Below the pieces are notes generated by a model. The model did not search any database, had not been told where the DNA came from, and saw nothing but the letters and a program-made list of their open reading frames with translations. The position numbers were made by a program, and so were the translations under genes. From JBGPYB01 sp041493035 (GTDB taxonomy: Bacteria > Acidobacteriota > Vicinamibacteria > Fen-336), in the NCBI GenBank assembly GCA_041493035.1, contig JBGPYB010000008.1, positions 1-57,601 on the forward strand: a stretch of 57,601 bases of DNA. Reading direction: 5' to 3'. Shown one piece after another: positions 48,918-57,472 of this stretch; the stretch's first letter is position 1, and each line of letters opens with the position of its first letter.

Positions 48918-49598
48918 AGCGCGCCGGAGTGCCGCGCGAGCCAGGAGGCGCGTCGAGTCGAGGGTCGGAAGGGGCGCCTCCTCCGGACGGACGATCAGGG
49001 GGATCTCGGTGCATCCGAGAACAGCGGCGTCGCATCCGTCCCTCTCGAGCGCGGCGATCTGGCGGTTGAACATCTCTCGCGTCGCGTCAGTGAAGATCGC
49101 GTTCACGAGCTCCTGGAAGATCGCCGTATTGATGATCTCGCGCTCACCCTCGGGCGGGATCCGCCACTCGATTCCCCGAGGCTCCAGGGCCCGCGGGTAG
49201 ACGGGCCCTCGCATCAGGTACTTCGTTCCAAGGATGCCGAGGCGCTTGAAGGCGCGTTTTGCGGCTTCGTCGGCCACGACGTCTGCGATGGAAAGCCAGG
49301 GGAGCGGCGATCGCGCGAGGACCAGCGGAAGCGCTTCGTGGATCGTGTTGTCGGGACAGATGGCGAAGTCGGCGCCGGCGCGGGCCACCCGGTTGGCCGA
49401 TTCGAGCATCAGCTCCGCCACTCCGGCCCAGCCGCCCTCGCGGATGCACTCCATGTGCCGCGCCATGGGAATGGAGCTGAGAGTGATCTCGGGGTGATCG
49501 TGCTCCCCCATCACCCCGAGCGCCTCCAGGCAGATCGTCCGATAGCAGAGGGCCGCCCCTTCCGCGCTGCACGCCACGATTCCGATGTGTTGCGTCAC
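48906..49598 (-). CDS. aspartate/glutamate racemase-family protein
   Basis: This 230-residue protein of the Asp/Glu/hydantoin racemase superfamily has two catalytic cysteines in place, CPDNTIHE (near residue 82) and LGCTEIPL (near 195), so it should be an active PLP-independent racemase, closest in style to aspartate racemase. It starts at GTG, overlapping the transporter stop as GTGA. Its pairing with an MFS transporter suggests uptake or export of the amino acid it converts; the substrate is not certain. Confidence 0.88.
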   Translation of the reverse strand: MTQHIGIVACSAEGAALCYRTICLEALGVMGEHDHPEITLSSIPMARHMECIREGGWAGVAELMLESANRVARAGADFAICPDNTIHEALPLVLARSPLPWLSIADVVADEAAKRAFKRLGILGTKYLMRGPVYPRALEPRGIEWRIPPEGEREIINTAIFQELVNAIFTDATREMFNRQIAALERDGCDAAVLGCTEIPLIVRPEEAPLPTLDSTRLLARAALRRALSA

Positions 49599-50764
49599 GC
49601 GCCCTCCTGCCGAATCGGTCCGAGCACCCGCGGCTCCACAAACCAGAAGTAAGGGATCGAGAGGGACGACAGCAGGGCCGCAAGACCGAAGGCCGCGGCA
49701 TACCCCGCGTGCTCGACCATGAAGCCGGTCGCGATGGACCCGGTCCCGATCCCGATGTCGAAGGCCGCGAGGATTCCACCGAAGGCGGAGCCGCGACGCG
49801 CCGGATCGACGTGCTTCATGAGGTGGGCCACGTAGACCGGGTAGGCGGCCCCGAAGCCCATGCCGAAAACGGCGGCCGACGCGACCATCCCGAAACGGGT
49901 CGTCGTGACCGCCAGGAGGGCCAAACCGCCTACGATCAGGGCAAGACAGGGATAGAAGATCCTCAAGTAGCCGATACGGTCGGCATAGCGGCTGATGACG
50001 GGACGCGTGACCATAACGACGAGCGCGAAGGTCGTGAAGTAGATCCCTTTCGGGGCGATGCCGCGGGATGCGGCGCAGAGCGCCGCAAAGCTGGTGATGC
50101 CGCCGTAGCCGAAGGAGTAGAGAAAGAGCGAGACCGAGAGGATGACGACGCGCCACTCGATGAGGTCGCGGGTGAAGAAGCGGCCGCCGATCCGCGCCGA
50201 GACGTCGCTATCGGGCAGAGTAGCGGCGATGACGGCCATCCCCAGGTTCAGGACTCCCGTCGAGACGCACAGCCAGACCCATCCGTGGCGGTAGATCCAG
50301 AGGCCGAGGTTCGGAGCGATCGCCACGGCGACGATGGTCGCCATGCCCCAGTAGCCGATCCCCTCGGCGCGGCGGCTCTCGGGGATCGTGTCGGTCATGT
50401 ACGCCGCCGAGGCCGAGAGAAGGCCCGACCAGAAGAGACCGTGGGCGAATGCCAGGGCGAGGGGGACCTTGTAGTTGGAGGACAGCGCGTATCCGACCGA
50501 GAAGAGGGTGATGACGAGGCCGCAGATCACGAGCATGGACCGCTTGCCGACCCGGTCCGCGAGCGCCCCGGTGATGGGCGCGGAGAAGGCCGAGGCGTAA
50601 GTGAGAAAGCCGAGGAAGAGCCCAGCGTCGGCCTTCGTTCCGCCGAGATCGAGGATCCGGAAGGGCGCGGTCGGAAAGAGCTGGAACGCCGAAAGGAAGA
50701 CCGTGAAGGTGAAGGCGCACATCGTGAAGTAGCGCGCGGTGAACAAGCGGTCCTGGGCGGGCAT
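49595..50764 (-). CDS. MFS transporter
   Basis: This 389-residue inner-membrane protein of the major facilitator superfamily has about 12 helices. The characteristic loop between helices 2 and 3 reads GALADRVGKRSML near residue 65, and there is a matching RYADRIGYLR in the second half near 260. Length is typical of the 12-helix drug or small-solute groups. Substrate is unknown. It leads a two-gene unit with the racemase and is divergent from the phosphatase gene across 74 bases. Confidence 0.88.
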   Translation of the reverse strand: MPAQDRLFTARYFTMCAFTFTVFLSAFQLFPTAPFRILDLGGTKADAGLFLGFLTYASAFSAPITGALADRVGKRSMLVICGLVITLFSVGYALSSNYKVPLALAFAHGLFWSGLLSASAAYMTDTIPESRRAEGIGYWGMATIVAVAIAPNLGLWIYRHGWVWLCVSTGVLNLGMAVIAATLPDSDVSARIGGRFFTRDLIEWRVVILSVSLFLYSFGYGGITSFAALCAASRGIAPKGIYFTTFALVVMVTRPVISRYADRIGYLRIFYPCLALIVGGLALLAVTTTRFGMVASAAVFGMGFGAAYPVYVAHLMKHVDPARRGSAFGGILAAFDIGIGTGSIATGFMVEHAGYAAAFGLAALLSSLSIPYFWFVEPRVLGPIRQEGA

Positions 50765-50838
50765 GGGATGAACTCGTGAGTCTTTCAGAGCGTCAGGACT
50801 CAGTCAACGGCGGGGCCGATCGGGTATTCTCTCGCGCG

Positions 50839-51327
50839 ATGGCGCATCCTCTTCCCTCGCCCAAGCCCCGGCGCTTGCTCTTCGTCTGCTCGGGGAATAT
50901 CTGTCGCTCTCCGCTGGCCGAGGCGCTCTTCCGGCGGTTCGCTCAGGACGAGGATCTGGGCGACGAGTTCGAACTGGACTCGGCGGGAACCCACGACTTC
51001 CACGAAGGCGACCAGGCCGACCCACGAACGCGGCGCGTGGGCGAGAAGCACGGATTCGTGGTGGACTCCATCGCCCGGCCGGTGAAAGCCTCGGATTTCC
51101 GCGACTTCGACCTGATCCTGGCCATGGACCGCGGCCACCTCCGCGAGCTGCGCGCACGCGCTCCTGAGGCGGCACGCGACAAGATCCGGCTCATGCGCGA
51201 GTTCGACGAGCCGGGATGCGACAAGGACGTCCCGGATCCCTACTACGGGGGGGGCGAGGGCTTCGAGGAGATCTTCCGCATGCTGTCGACGTGTTGCAGG
51301 AACCTCCTCATCGCGTTGCGCGAATGA
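50839..51327 (+). CDS. low-molecular-weight phosphotyrosine-type phosphatase
   Basis: This 162-residue phosphatase has the P-loop CSGNICRS (near residues 16-23) and the catalytic acid in DVPDPYYGG near 132. Family members act on tyrosine phosphate or, in some bacteria, on phosphorylated sugar adducts. The ATG at 50839 fits the family's N-terminus; an in-frame ATG at 50776 would add 21 unconserved residues. Its stop overlaps the fructosamine-kinase start as ATGA. That conserved pairing favours a role in removing sugar damage from proteins over classical signalling. Confidence 0.9.
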   Translation: MAHPLPSPKPRRLLFVCSGNICRSPLAEALFRRFAQDEDLGDEFELDSAGTHDFHEGDQADPRTRRVGEKHGFVVDSIARPVKASDFRDFDLILAMDRGHLRELRARAPEAARDKIRLMREFDEPGCDKDVPDPYYGGGEGFEEIFRMLSTCCRNLLIALRE

Positions 51328-52205
51328 TTCGAGGCCGGCTCGAATCGGCGCTTCGGGCTGCGCTCGGGATCCCCGGGCTGAAAATTGAGAGCCGGCAACC
51401 GGTCGCGGGCGGGTGCATTCACAACGCGGCGCGCCTCGTCACGACGGCCGGCGACTTCTTTGCAAAGTGGAATGACGCGTGCCCGCCGGACCTCTTCCTC
51501 CGCGAGGCCGACGGCCTCCGCGAGCTTGCCGCGGCCGAATCCGGCTTGGTCGTGCCCCGGGTCCTCGCGGCTTCGGAGCCCGTCGAGGGCGCCCCGTCCT
51601 TCATCATCATGGAGTACCTGTCTCCTGGGAAAGGATCCGGCGACCGCGACGATGAGCGTCTGGGACAGGGGTTGGCAGCAGTCCATCGTCGGCGAGGCGA
51701 GGCGTTCGGCTTTGCCGCGAACACCTATTGCGGAGCGACGTCCCAGGACAACTCCATTTCGGTGACCTGGCTCGAGTTCTATGCCGAGCGACGTCTTCGG
51801 CCCATCCTCGGCTTGATCGACCGCAATCGTGCGTTCTCGACAGCGGATCGGCGGGTCTTCGATCGGCTCATCCCCCGCCTTGACGATCTGCTCCCCGCCG
51901 AGGTGGTGCCGTCCCTCATCCACGGGGACCTCTGGTCAGGGAACGTCATGGCGACGAGCCGAGGCCCGGCGATCTTCGATCCGGCCTGCGCCTACGCCGA
52001 TCGCGAGATGGAGTTCGGCATCACGACGCTCTTCGGCGGCTTCTCCGAGCGCTTCTGGAGCGCTTACGAAGAAGCGTGGCCTCTCTCCGTTGGCTGGCGC
52101 GAGCGGAATCCGCTCTATCAGGTCTACCACCTTCTGAACCACCACCTGCTCTTCGGCGGGCACTACGGGCGCGAGGCGCTCGCCATCGCGAAGCGGTTCA
52201 GCTAG
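51324..52205 (+). CDS. fructosamine/ketosamine 3-kinase family protein
   Basis: This 293-residue kinase of the fructosamine-3-kinase family phosphorylates ketosamines on glycated proteins so that they break down. It has the kinase-like nucleotide lysine in FFAKWN near residue 47, GAPSFIIMEYL near 95, the catalytic HGDLWSGNV (near 200), and the metal DPACAYADRE that replaces DFG. Bacterial members prefer ribulosamines or erythrulosamines. It is coupled by ATGA to the phosphatase. About 97 bases of noncoding sequence follow. Confidence 0.88.
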   Translation: MIRGRLESALRAALGIPGLKIESRQPVAGGCIHNAARLVTTAGDFFAKWNDACPPDLFLREADGLRELAAAESGLVVPRVLAASEPVEGAPSFIIMEYLSPGKGSGDRDDERLGQGLAAVHRRRGEAFGFAANTYCGATSQDNSISVTWLEFYAERRLRPILGLIDRNRAFSTADRRVFDRLIPRLDDLLPAEVVPSLIHGDLWSGNVMATSRGPAIFDPACAYADREMEFGITTLFGGFSERFWSAYEEAWPLSVGWRERNPLYQVYHLLNHHLLFGGHYGREALAIAKRFS

Positions 52206-52302
52206 CGGGCGCGATCGAGGATTCGGGGTCACCTGAGAAGATACTCCGGGCGAAGGGGCCTCTTCCGGCTGGCCGGACTCAACTGAGCAAATGGTCCACT
52301 GA

Positions 52303-52791
52303 TCATCGAAGCGTATGTTGATTGGCTTGTCCCCGACGATGACGTGGGCCTCTTCGCACGTGGGAATTGCCGACAGAAACTCCCCTCACACGGTTCCTCT
52401 GCCACGGCGGGGAGTGGGATCCGGATTTCCCCGTCCGTCCGCCCGACTCTCGAAGATGAATGACGGACACGTCGAAGTCGGTCACGTGCCCAAAACTCGT
52501 GCGAATCACCGCTACAACGTCACTCTTCTCACATCTCGCAACCAAGCTGAATGACTCTCGTCCAGGGATCCACCACCTGGTCCGCGTGCCCGACCAGGCC
52601 CTTGCACTCACTGCGCCGTCGAGCATATCGAACAGGCTCTCGATCCTCATCACCTTCCCCACAGCCAAATGATTCATCACATCCGTCGCGGTGGCAGGAT
52701 CTTGTGCGGCCTCCTCGACGTCGCAGCCACAAGCAAAGAGCAGGTACATGGCGCAACAGATGCCTCCTCTGGCGGCTCGACTCAAGGCCAC
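52303..52791 (-). CDS. possible small lipoprotein, weak gene
   Basis: The frame gives up to 162 residues from a GTG at 52791. Residues 1-24 resemble a lipoprotein leader (ICCAMYLLFACGCD), with AGAGGAGG upstream of an internal ATG at 52749. The next 90 residues look plausibly coding; the last 45 are Arg/His/Gly-rich and look like run-on. No family is recognised. Without it, 52206-52875 would be an unusually long empty stretch for this genome. Confidence 0.35.
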   Translation of the reverse strand: MALSRAARGGICCAMYLLFACGCDVEEAAQDPATATDVMNHLAVGKVMRIESLFDMLDGAVSARAWSGTRTRWWIPGRESFSLVARCEKSDVVAVIRTSFGHVTDFDVSVIHLRESGGRTGKSGSHSPPWQRNRVRGVSVGNSHVRRGPRHRRGQANQHTLR

Positions 52792-52875
52792 TAGTATTCA
52801 CACAGGGGAAGGGGGAAGGAGGCTGTCTACTTCCCGGTTTCCTTCTTCTTCATTTCTGCCAACTCCAACTCTCTC

Positions 52876-53862
52876 TCAGTCCGCGGCGCGGGCGTCGGCC
52901 AGATGACCGCTAAAGGTTGCCGCGTCGATGTTGGCGCCGCAGACGATGAGGCCCACGCGCTTGCCGCGCAGGCGCTCCAGGAGCGGTCCGCAGAGGGCGG
53001 CTGTCGCGGCGGCGCCAGCCGGTTCGACGGCGAGCTTGGCCGACTCGAAAAGCAGGAGCATCGCGCGTCGGAGCGCGTCATCGTCCACGAGCACGACATC
53101 GTCCACATACTGGCGACAAAGGTCGAAGCTATAGGGCGCCGCGTACGGGGCGCCGAGGCTGTCGGCGATGGTGCGGACGGCATCGATGGATTGAGGCGCT
53201 CCCGCAGCGAAGCTGCGCTTCATGCTGTCCGCGCCCTCGGGCTCCACTCCGAACACCTGACAGGCAGGTTGCGCCTGCTTCACGGCGGAGGCCACGCCGG
53301 CGCAAAGACCGCCGCCGCCGATCGGCACGATCACCGCCTCCAGATCGGCCACCTGGCGCGTCAGCTCGAGGCCGACGGTGGCCGTTCCCATCGCGGTGAG
53401 CGGGCCCTCGAAGGGATGGACAAATGTGCGGCCCTCGGCGGCCTCGATCTCGTGAACCCGCTCGAACGCCTTGTGGACGTCCTCCACCAACTCGACCTCG
53501 GCACCCAGGCCGCGGCAGCGCTCCACGCGAAAGGGGTTGGCCGTGTTGGGCATGACGACCCTGGCCGTCGTTCCGAGCACCTTGGCGGCGTATCCCACGG
53601 CCATGGCGTGGTTGCCGGCACTCACGGCGACGACGCCACGCGCGAGGACATCCGGGGCGAGATCCAGCATGTTGGCCAGCGCGCCGCGCGGCTTGAAGCT
53701 CCCCGTGCGCTGGAACAGCTCTTCCTTGAGAAAGACCTGCGTTTCGTCGCCGACTATCGCCTCGAGAGCGGGATCCTGCCAGCGTCTCACCGGAGTCGTA
53801 ACGACCAGATCCCCGAGACGCTCACGGAGGTCGTGGACGGCTTCGAGGGACGGCGCGTCCAT
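52876..53862 (-). CDS. threonine dehydratase-like PLP enzyme
   Basis: This 328-residue fold-type II PLP enzyme lacks the C-terminal ACT regulatory domain of biosynthetic IlvA, so it is closer to catabolic threonine/serine dehydratase or serine racemase. The PLP lysine is in GSFKPRGA near residue 57, the phosphate-binding loop is PIGGGGL near 183, and the C-terminal CGANID near 312. It should deaminate threonine to 2-oxobutyrate, or serine to pyruvate. It lies 12 bases after the methyltransferase-like gene, at the end of the LPS operon. GTG at 53865 is an equal start candidate. Confidence 0.87.
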   Translation of the reverse strand: MDAPSLEAVHDLRERLGDLVVTTPVRRWQDPALEAIVGDETQVFLKEELFQRTGSFKPRGALANMLDLAPDVLARGVVAVSAGNHAMAVGYAAKVLGTTARVVMPNTANPFRVERCRGLGAEVELVEDVHKAFERVHEIEAAEGRTFVHPFEGPLTAMGTATVGLELTRQVADLEAVIVPIGGGGLCAGVASAVKQAQPACQVFGVEPEGADSMKRSFAAGAPQSIDAVRTIADSLGAPYAAPYSFDLCRQYVDDVVLVDDDALRRAMLLLFESAKLAVEPAGAAATAALCGPLLERLRGKRVGLIVCGANIDAATFSGHLADARAAD

Positions 53863-53874
53863 CACCAGGCGAGT

Positions 53875-54420
53875 CTACCAGAGGGACCGGAGGTGGAGCA
53901 GGAGCGCGACCACGGGGAGAGCCAGGGCCGTGCGCCATTCCTTGTTCGCGGCCACGCGCTCCCACGAGAACCGGCTCTCGCGAGGACCTCCGGGCGCGAT
54001 CCGCGGCAGGAAGAGCGGGACGTCACGAGACCATGCTGCGTACTCTTCTGGAAACTTCTGCCGAAGGAAGTCGGCTTCGGAGTGCATCACCGATGGATAG
54101 AACGCACCGAAGTAGACGGCTACAGCCAGAACCACCCACGGGCTCGCCGCCGCCGTCGCCGCTCCCAGCCCCATGAGAAAGCTGCCGAAGTAGAGAGGGT
54201 TCCGGCAGTGGGCATAGGGTCCACCGGTGGCGAGCCGCTGCGTCTTCTCGATGTGCCCCGAGGCCCAGAGGCGGATCACCTCACCCACGGCGGCCGTCCC
54301 GAGCCCGAGGGCCAGAAGGAGGGGGATGGGACGAGCCAGCCACAACACAACGAGCCCGGCCACGTAGCCGAGGGGAACCCTCCACCTAGACCGCAAGGCC
54401 GCGACTCCGGGCGCCGGCAT
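53875..54420 (-). CDS. isoprenylcysteine carboxyl methyltransferase-like membrane protein
   Basis: This 181-residue membrane protein has about four to five helices. The conserved C-terminal half matches the ICMT/PEMT group: GPYAHCRNPLYFGSF near residue 80, HSEADFLRQKFPEEYAAW near 130, then a RIAP loop. Bacterial members are SAM-dependent methyltransferases of unclear substrate, perhaps lipids. The ATG at 54420 sits 35 bases inside waaC, so the genes overlap. A longer frame from 54681 is antisense-like and rejected. Confidence 0.82.
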   Translation of the reverse strand: MPAPGVAALRSRWRVPLGYVAGLVVLWLARPIPLLLALGLGTAAVGEVIRLWASGHIEKTQRLATGGPYAHCRNPLYFGSFLMGLGAATAAASPWVVLAVAVYFGAFYPSVMHSEADFLRQKFPEEYAAWSRDVPLFLPRIAPGGPRESRFSWERVAANKEWRTALALPVVALLLHLRSLW

Positions 54421-55414
54421 CGAGCCTCTGGTCGATGGCCGCGACGACTTCGGCCACCTCGATCGTGCCCATGACGCCCTCGTGGACCGGGCACTGACGT
54501 CGATGACAGGGTGCGCATGGCGGCGCATGGCGTACGACGAGGTCCGCGGGATCGAACGGGCCGTTGCGAGCCGGGTCGGTGGGGCCGAAGATGCCGACGA
54601 CCGGCGTGCCGACTGCGCACGCCAGGTGCAGCGGGCCCGTGTCGGCGGCGACCACGAGACGAGCGCGGCGCAGCACAGCAATCAACTCGACGAGCGTGGT
54701 GCGGAAGCAGCGCACGGCGGCGCCCTCGGAGGCAGCCACGACCCGGTCGGCGCGGTCCTCTTCCCCTGGGCCCCAGGTCACGAGGGAGCGAACACCCCGT
54801 TCGCGGAGGCGGATGGCAAGAGCACCGTAACGCTCTGGCGGCCAGAGCTTGTTCCGCCACCCGCCTCCTGCGTTCAGAACGACGAAGGCATCAAGGCCAA
54901 GGTCGGCGAGTTGCCGTGCGACGGACTCTTCCTCGACGCGTGCCAGCGGCAACGGAAACTCGCGTAGACCAAGCGTGTCGATGCCGAGCGGCCGAAGCAA
55001 CGCCAGGTTCTTATCGATCACGTGGACCGCGTCCGTTGGAACCGGCGCTGTCCCGCCCACCAGCCAGGCCGATGCGGGCTCCCGGCGCCAAGCGCCGCCG
55101 AAGCCCATGGTCCGCGTCGCACCACTGACCCGCGCCCAGCCCGCGGACTTCCAGAGCCCCTGAAAGTCCAGGGCCACGTCGTAGCGCTCTGCCCGGAGTC
55201 GAGTCGCTGCGGCCCGCGCCACTGAAAAGCGAAACGCTCGCGCGGCCGGCGCCACGGTCACCGCCGACACCGCCGGATTGGCCTCGAGGAGCGGCCGAGA
55301 CAGCGGTTCGACCAGCCAGCCCACGTCCCAGCCTTGTCGGCGCAACGCCGCCGCGGCCGGGAGCGTGTGAATGACGTCGCCGATGGAGGAGAGGCGGACG
55401 ACGAGCGCCCTCAC
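54386..55414 (-). CDS. waaC: LPS heptosyltransferase I, glycosyltransferase family 9
   Basis: This 342-residue enzyme transfers heptose from ADP-heptose to the Kdo-lipid A core at the inner membrane. The GT9 opening LSSIGDVIHTLPAA (residues 8-21) is the hallmark of WaaC-type enzymes. ADP-heptose binding features include NAGGGWRNKLWPPERY near 180 and the DTGPLHLACAVGTPVVGIFGPTDP segment near 253. A Cys pair region (PPCAPCHRRQCP) precedes the end. Coupling to rfaE2 by ATGA and the whole cluster support the function; WaaC versus WaaF specificity is by motif only. Confidence 0.88.
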   Translation of the reverse strand: MRALVVRLSSIGDVIHTLPAAAALRRQGWDVGWLVEPLSRPLLEANPAVSAVTVAPAARAFRFSVARAAATRLRAERYDVALDFQGLWKSAGWARVSGATRTMGFGGAWRREPASAWLVGGTAPVPTDAVHVIDKNLALLRPLGIDTLGLREFPLPLARVEEESVARQLADLGLDAFVVLNAGGGWRNKLWPPERYGALAIRLRERGVRSLVTWGPGEEDRADRVVAASEGAAVRCFRTTLVELIAVLRRARLVVAADTGPLHLACAVGTPVVGIFGPTDPARNGPFDPADLVVRHAPPCAPCHRRQCPVHEGVMGTIEVAEVVAAIDQRLDAGARSRGLAV

Positions 55415-55896
55415 CCTCGAACCTTCTCGAGGATTGCTCGGGTATCGTGGCGCTTGGGATCGCCCACGATCGCGATGCGTCCCCCGTACGATCTCACGAC
55501 GTCTCTTTCCGGGACGGTCTCCGCGGTGTAGTCGGTCCCCTTGCAGTGGACGTCGGGGCGCAACACGTCCAGGAGCGTCCTCACGTCGTCCTCGGCGAAA
55601 ACGACGACATGGTCCACGGCTTTGAAGGCGGCCACGAGCAGCGCCCGATCCTCGGCCAGGAGGACGGGGCGCCCAGGGCCCTTGAGTCTCCTCACGGACT
55701 CGTCGCCGTTGACTCCGACCACCAGGACATCGGCCTCAGCCTTCGCACCCGCCAGGTAGCGGACGTGGCCGACATGGAGAACGTCGAAACAACCGTTGGC
55801 GAGGGCGATGGAACGTCCTTCGCGTCGAGCCAGCTCCACGCGTCTACGAACCTCGTCCAGGGAACCGACCTTCGACGACGACGTCCTCGTGGTCAT
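55411..55896 (-). CDS. rfaE2: D-glycero-beta-D-manno-heptose 1-phosphate adenylyltransferase
   Basis: This 161-residue nucleotidyltransferase makes ADP-heptose from heptose 1-phosphate and ATP. It has the cytidylyltransferase-type HxGH motif in GCFDVLHVGHVRYL (near residues 35-48), SVRRLKGPGRP near 90 and the end motif of the family. It corresponds to the C-terminal domain of HldE (also named HldC as a separate gene). It is coupled to the kinase upstream and to waaC downstream by ATGA overlaps. Confidence 0.93.
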   Translation of the reverse strand: MTTRTSSSKVGSLDEVRRRVELARREGRSIALANGCFDVLHVGHVRYLAGAKAEADVLVVGVNGDESVRRLKGPGRPVLLAEDRALLVAAFKAVDHVVVFAEDDVRTLLDVLRPDVHCKGTDYTAETVPERDVVRSYGGRIAIVGDPKRHDTRAILEKVRG

Positions 55897-56894
55897 CGAG
55901 CGGAGGCGGCGCGGGCGGCGGACGCCTTGAGCTCCGCGCGAGACACGGTGGCGGTGCCGGCCTTCATCACGACGATCCCGCCGGCGTAGTTCGCGAGGTG
56001 GCTCGCCTCGGCGGGTGTGGCCCCCGAGGCGAGGGCCAGGGTGAAGGTCGCGATCACGGCGTCCCCGGCCCCCGTGACGTCGGCCACCTGATCCGAACCC
56101 GAGATCGGGATGTGGAGGGTTCGCTGTCCCGGCTCGAAGAGCGCCATGCCGTCGCTCCCCCGGGTGATCAGAACCGCCTTCGCCGAGAGGCGCTGCAACA
56201 GGAGACGACCCGCCGACTCGAGGCGTCTTTGGTCGTGGCCTATGGAGATCCCGAGAGCCTCCTCGACCTCCGGCTCGTTGGGCGTGACCGCGGTCATTCC
56301 GCGGAAGCTCAGGAGACCGTGACGTGAATCCACGGTGACCGGGATGCGACGGCGGCGGGCGAACGCGATCGCCGCCCGCACCACACCGGCGGTGAGGAGC
56401 CCGAAACCATAGTCGCTCACCAGAACGGCATCCACCGGTCCGCGGAAACCGCGAAGCGCTCGCAGCACGCGGCGCTCGGCAGCGGCCCCATCGGGAACGC
56501 GCGTCGCCCGGTCGATCCGCACGACCTGTTGCTTCGTCGAGTGACTCCCACCCGCCAGGATGCGCGTCTTGACCGGCGTGACATAGCCCGGCAGGGAGAA
56601 GGTTCCGGCCGTTGCGATCCCCTTTGCTCGCAGGAGCGCCCGGAGCTTGCGCCCGTGGCCATCGCGGCCGAGAGCGCCGATGGGGAGGGGTATGCCCCCA
56701 AGGGTGCGGATGTTGTGGGCCGCGTTCCCTCCGCCGCCCAGGCGCACGTCGGCCCCATCATGCTTGAGGATCAGGACCGGGGCCTCGCGGCTCACGCGTT
56801 CGATGCGGCCGTACACGAACTCGTCGGCGACCAGGTCGGCCAGGACCAGGACACGCTTGCCGCGGAAGGCATCGACCCTCCGCGGAAGGCTCAC
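55893..56894 (-). CDS. rfaE1: D-glycero-beta-D-manno-heptose 7-phosphate kinase
   Basis: This 333-residue PfkB/ribokinase-fold enzyme phosphorylates heptose 7-phosphate at C1. It has the substrate-side LGGGGNAAHNIRTLGG near residue 55, VSDYGFG near 155, TPNEPEVEEALG near 200 and the catalytic DVTGAGDAVIATF near 275. It is equivalent to the N-terminal domain of HldE (HldA-like). The GTG start overlaps the gmhB stop as GTGA; longer in-frame extensions read through gmhB antisense-free but out of frame and are rejected. Confidence 0.92.
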   Translation of the reverse strand: MSLPRRVDAFRGKRVLVLADLVADEFVYGRIERVSREAPVLILKHDGADVRLGGGGNAAHNIRTLGGIPLPIGALGRDGHGRKLRALLRAKGIATAGTFSLPGYVTPVKTRILAGGSHSTKQQVVRIDRATRVPDGAAAERRVLRALRGFRGPVDAVLVSDYGFGLLTAGVVRAAIAFARRRRIPVTVDSRHGLLSFRGMTAVTPNEPEVEEALGISIGHDQRRLESAGRLLLQRLSAKAVLITRGSDGMALFEPGQRTLHIPISGSDQVADVTGAGDAVIATFTLALASGATPAEASHLANYAGGIVVMKAGTATVSRAELKASAARAASAR

Positions 56895-57472
56895 GACCGC
56901 GTCCCCGTGTCGGAAACGATGCGCTGCACGGCCTCGAGGATGTTCTCCGCTACGAGATCGGGCTTGCGGGGCCATGAGGGGACGTTGTAGGTCAGCTCCC
57001 CGAGACCGTAGCCGCTCTTGACGAGCACGCCTTTGGCGCCGACACCCCAGGCCAGCTCCAGATCCCCGATCCGATCCCCCACGACGAAGGAACGCGCGAG
57101 GTCGATGCCCAGCTCTGACTCCGCGCGGCGGACCAGGCCCGGGCGCGGCTTGCGGCAGTCGCAGTCCTTGCGGTACGGCGGCTCCCCCACCGTGGGATGG
57201 TGCGGGCAGAAATAGATGCCGTCGAGGCGCGCGCCCCCGGCCTCCATGGTCGCGACGAACGATGCGTGCACCTCGTGGATCACGGCTTCCGGGAAATATC
57301 CCCGCGCGACGCCGGCCTGGTTGGTCACCACCACGGCCAGAAACCCACTGCGGTTGGCCAGCCGAACAGCGTCGACGGACCACGGGTAGGGCCGGAAGCG
57401 GGACGCATGGTTCACGTAGCCCACTTCGTGCGAGAGCGTGCCGTCCCGGTCCATGAAGATGGCAGGCTTCAC
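56891..57472 (-). CDS. gmhB: D-glycero-beta-D-manno-heptose 1,7-bisphosphate 7-phosphatase
   Basis: This 193-residue HAD-family phosphatase removes the C7 phosphate in ADP-heptose synthesis. It has the nucleophile motif FMDRDGTL (residues 6-13), TNQAG near 51, the zinc loop CPHHP followed by CDCRKP near 90-110, and VGDRIGDLELA near 130. The GTG at 57472 overlaps the upstream heptosyltransferase stop as GTGA and gives the normal length. gmhA, the isomerase, is not in the window. Confidence 0.92.
   Translation of the reverse strand: MKPAIFMDRDGTLSHEVGYVNHASRFRPYPWSVDAVRLANRSGFLAVVVTNQAGVARGYFPEAVIHEVHASFVATMEAGGARLDGIYFCPHHPTVGEPPYRKDCDCRKPRPGLVRRAESELGIDLARSFVVGDRIGDLELAWGVGAKGVLVKSGYGLGELTYNVPSWPRKPDLVAENILEAVQRIVSDTGTRS

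Noticed and set aside
53875..54681. Longer form of the ICMT-like gene starting at 54681
   Set aside because: The extra 87 residues are waaC read in another frame, Arg/Ser-rich and without hydrophobic helices.
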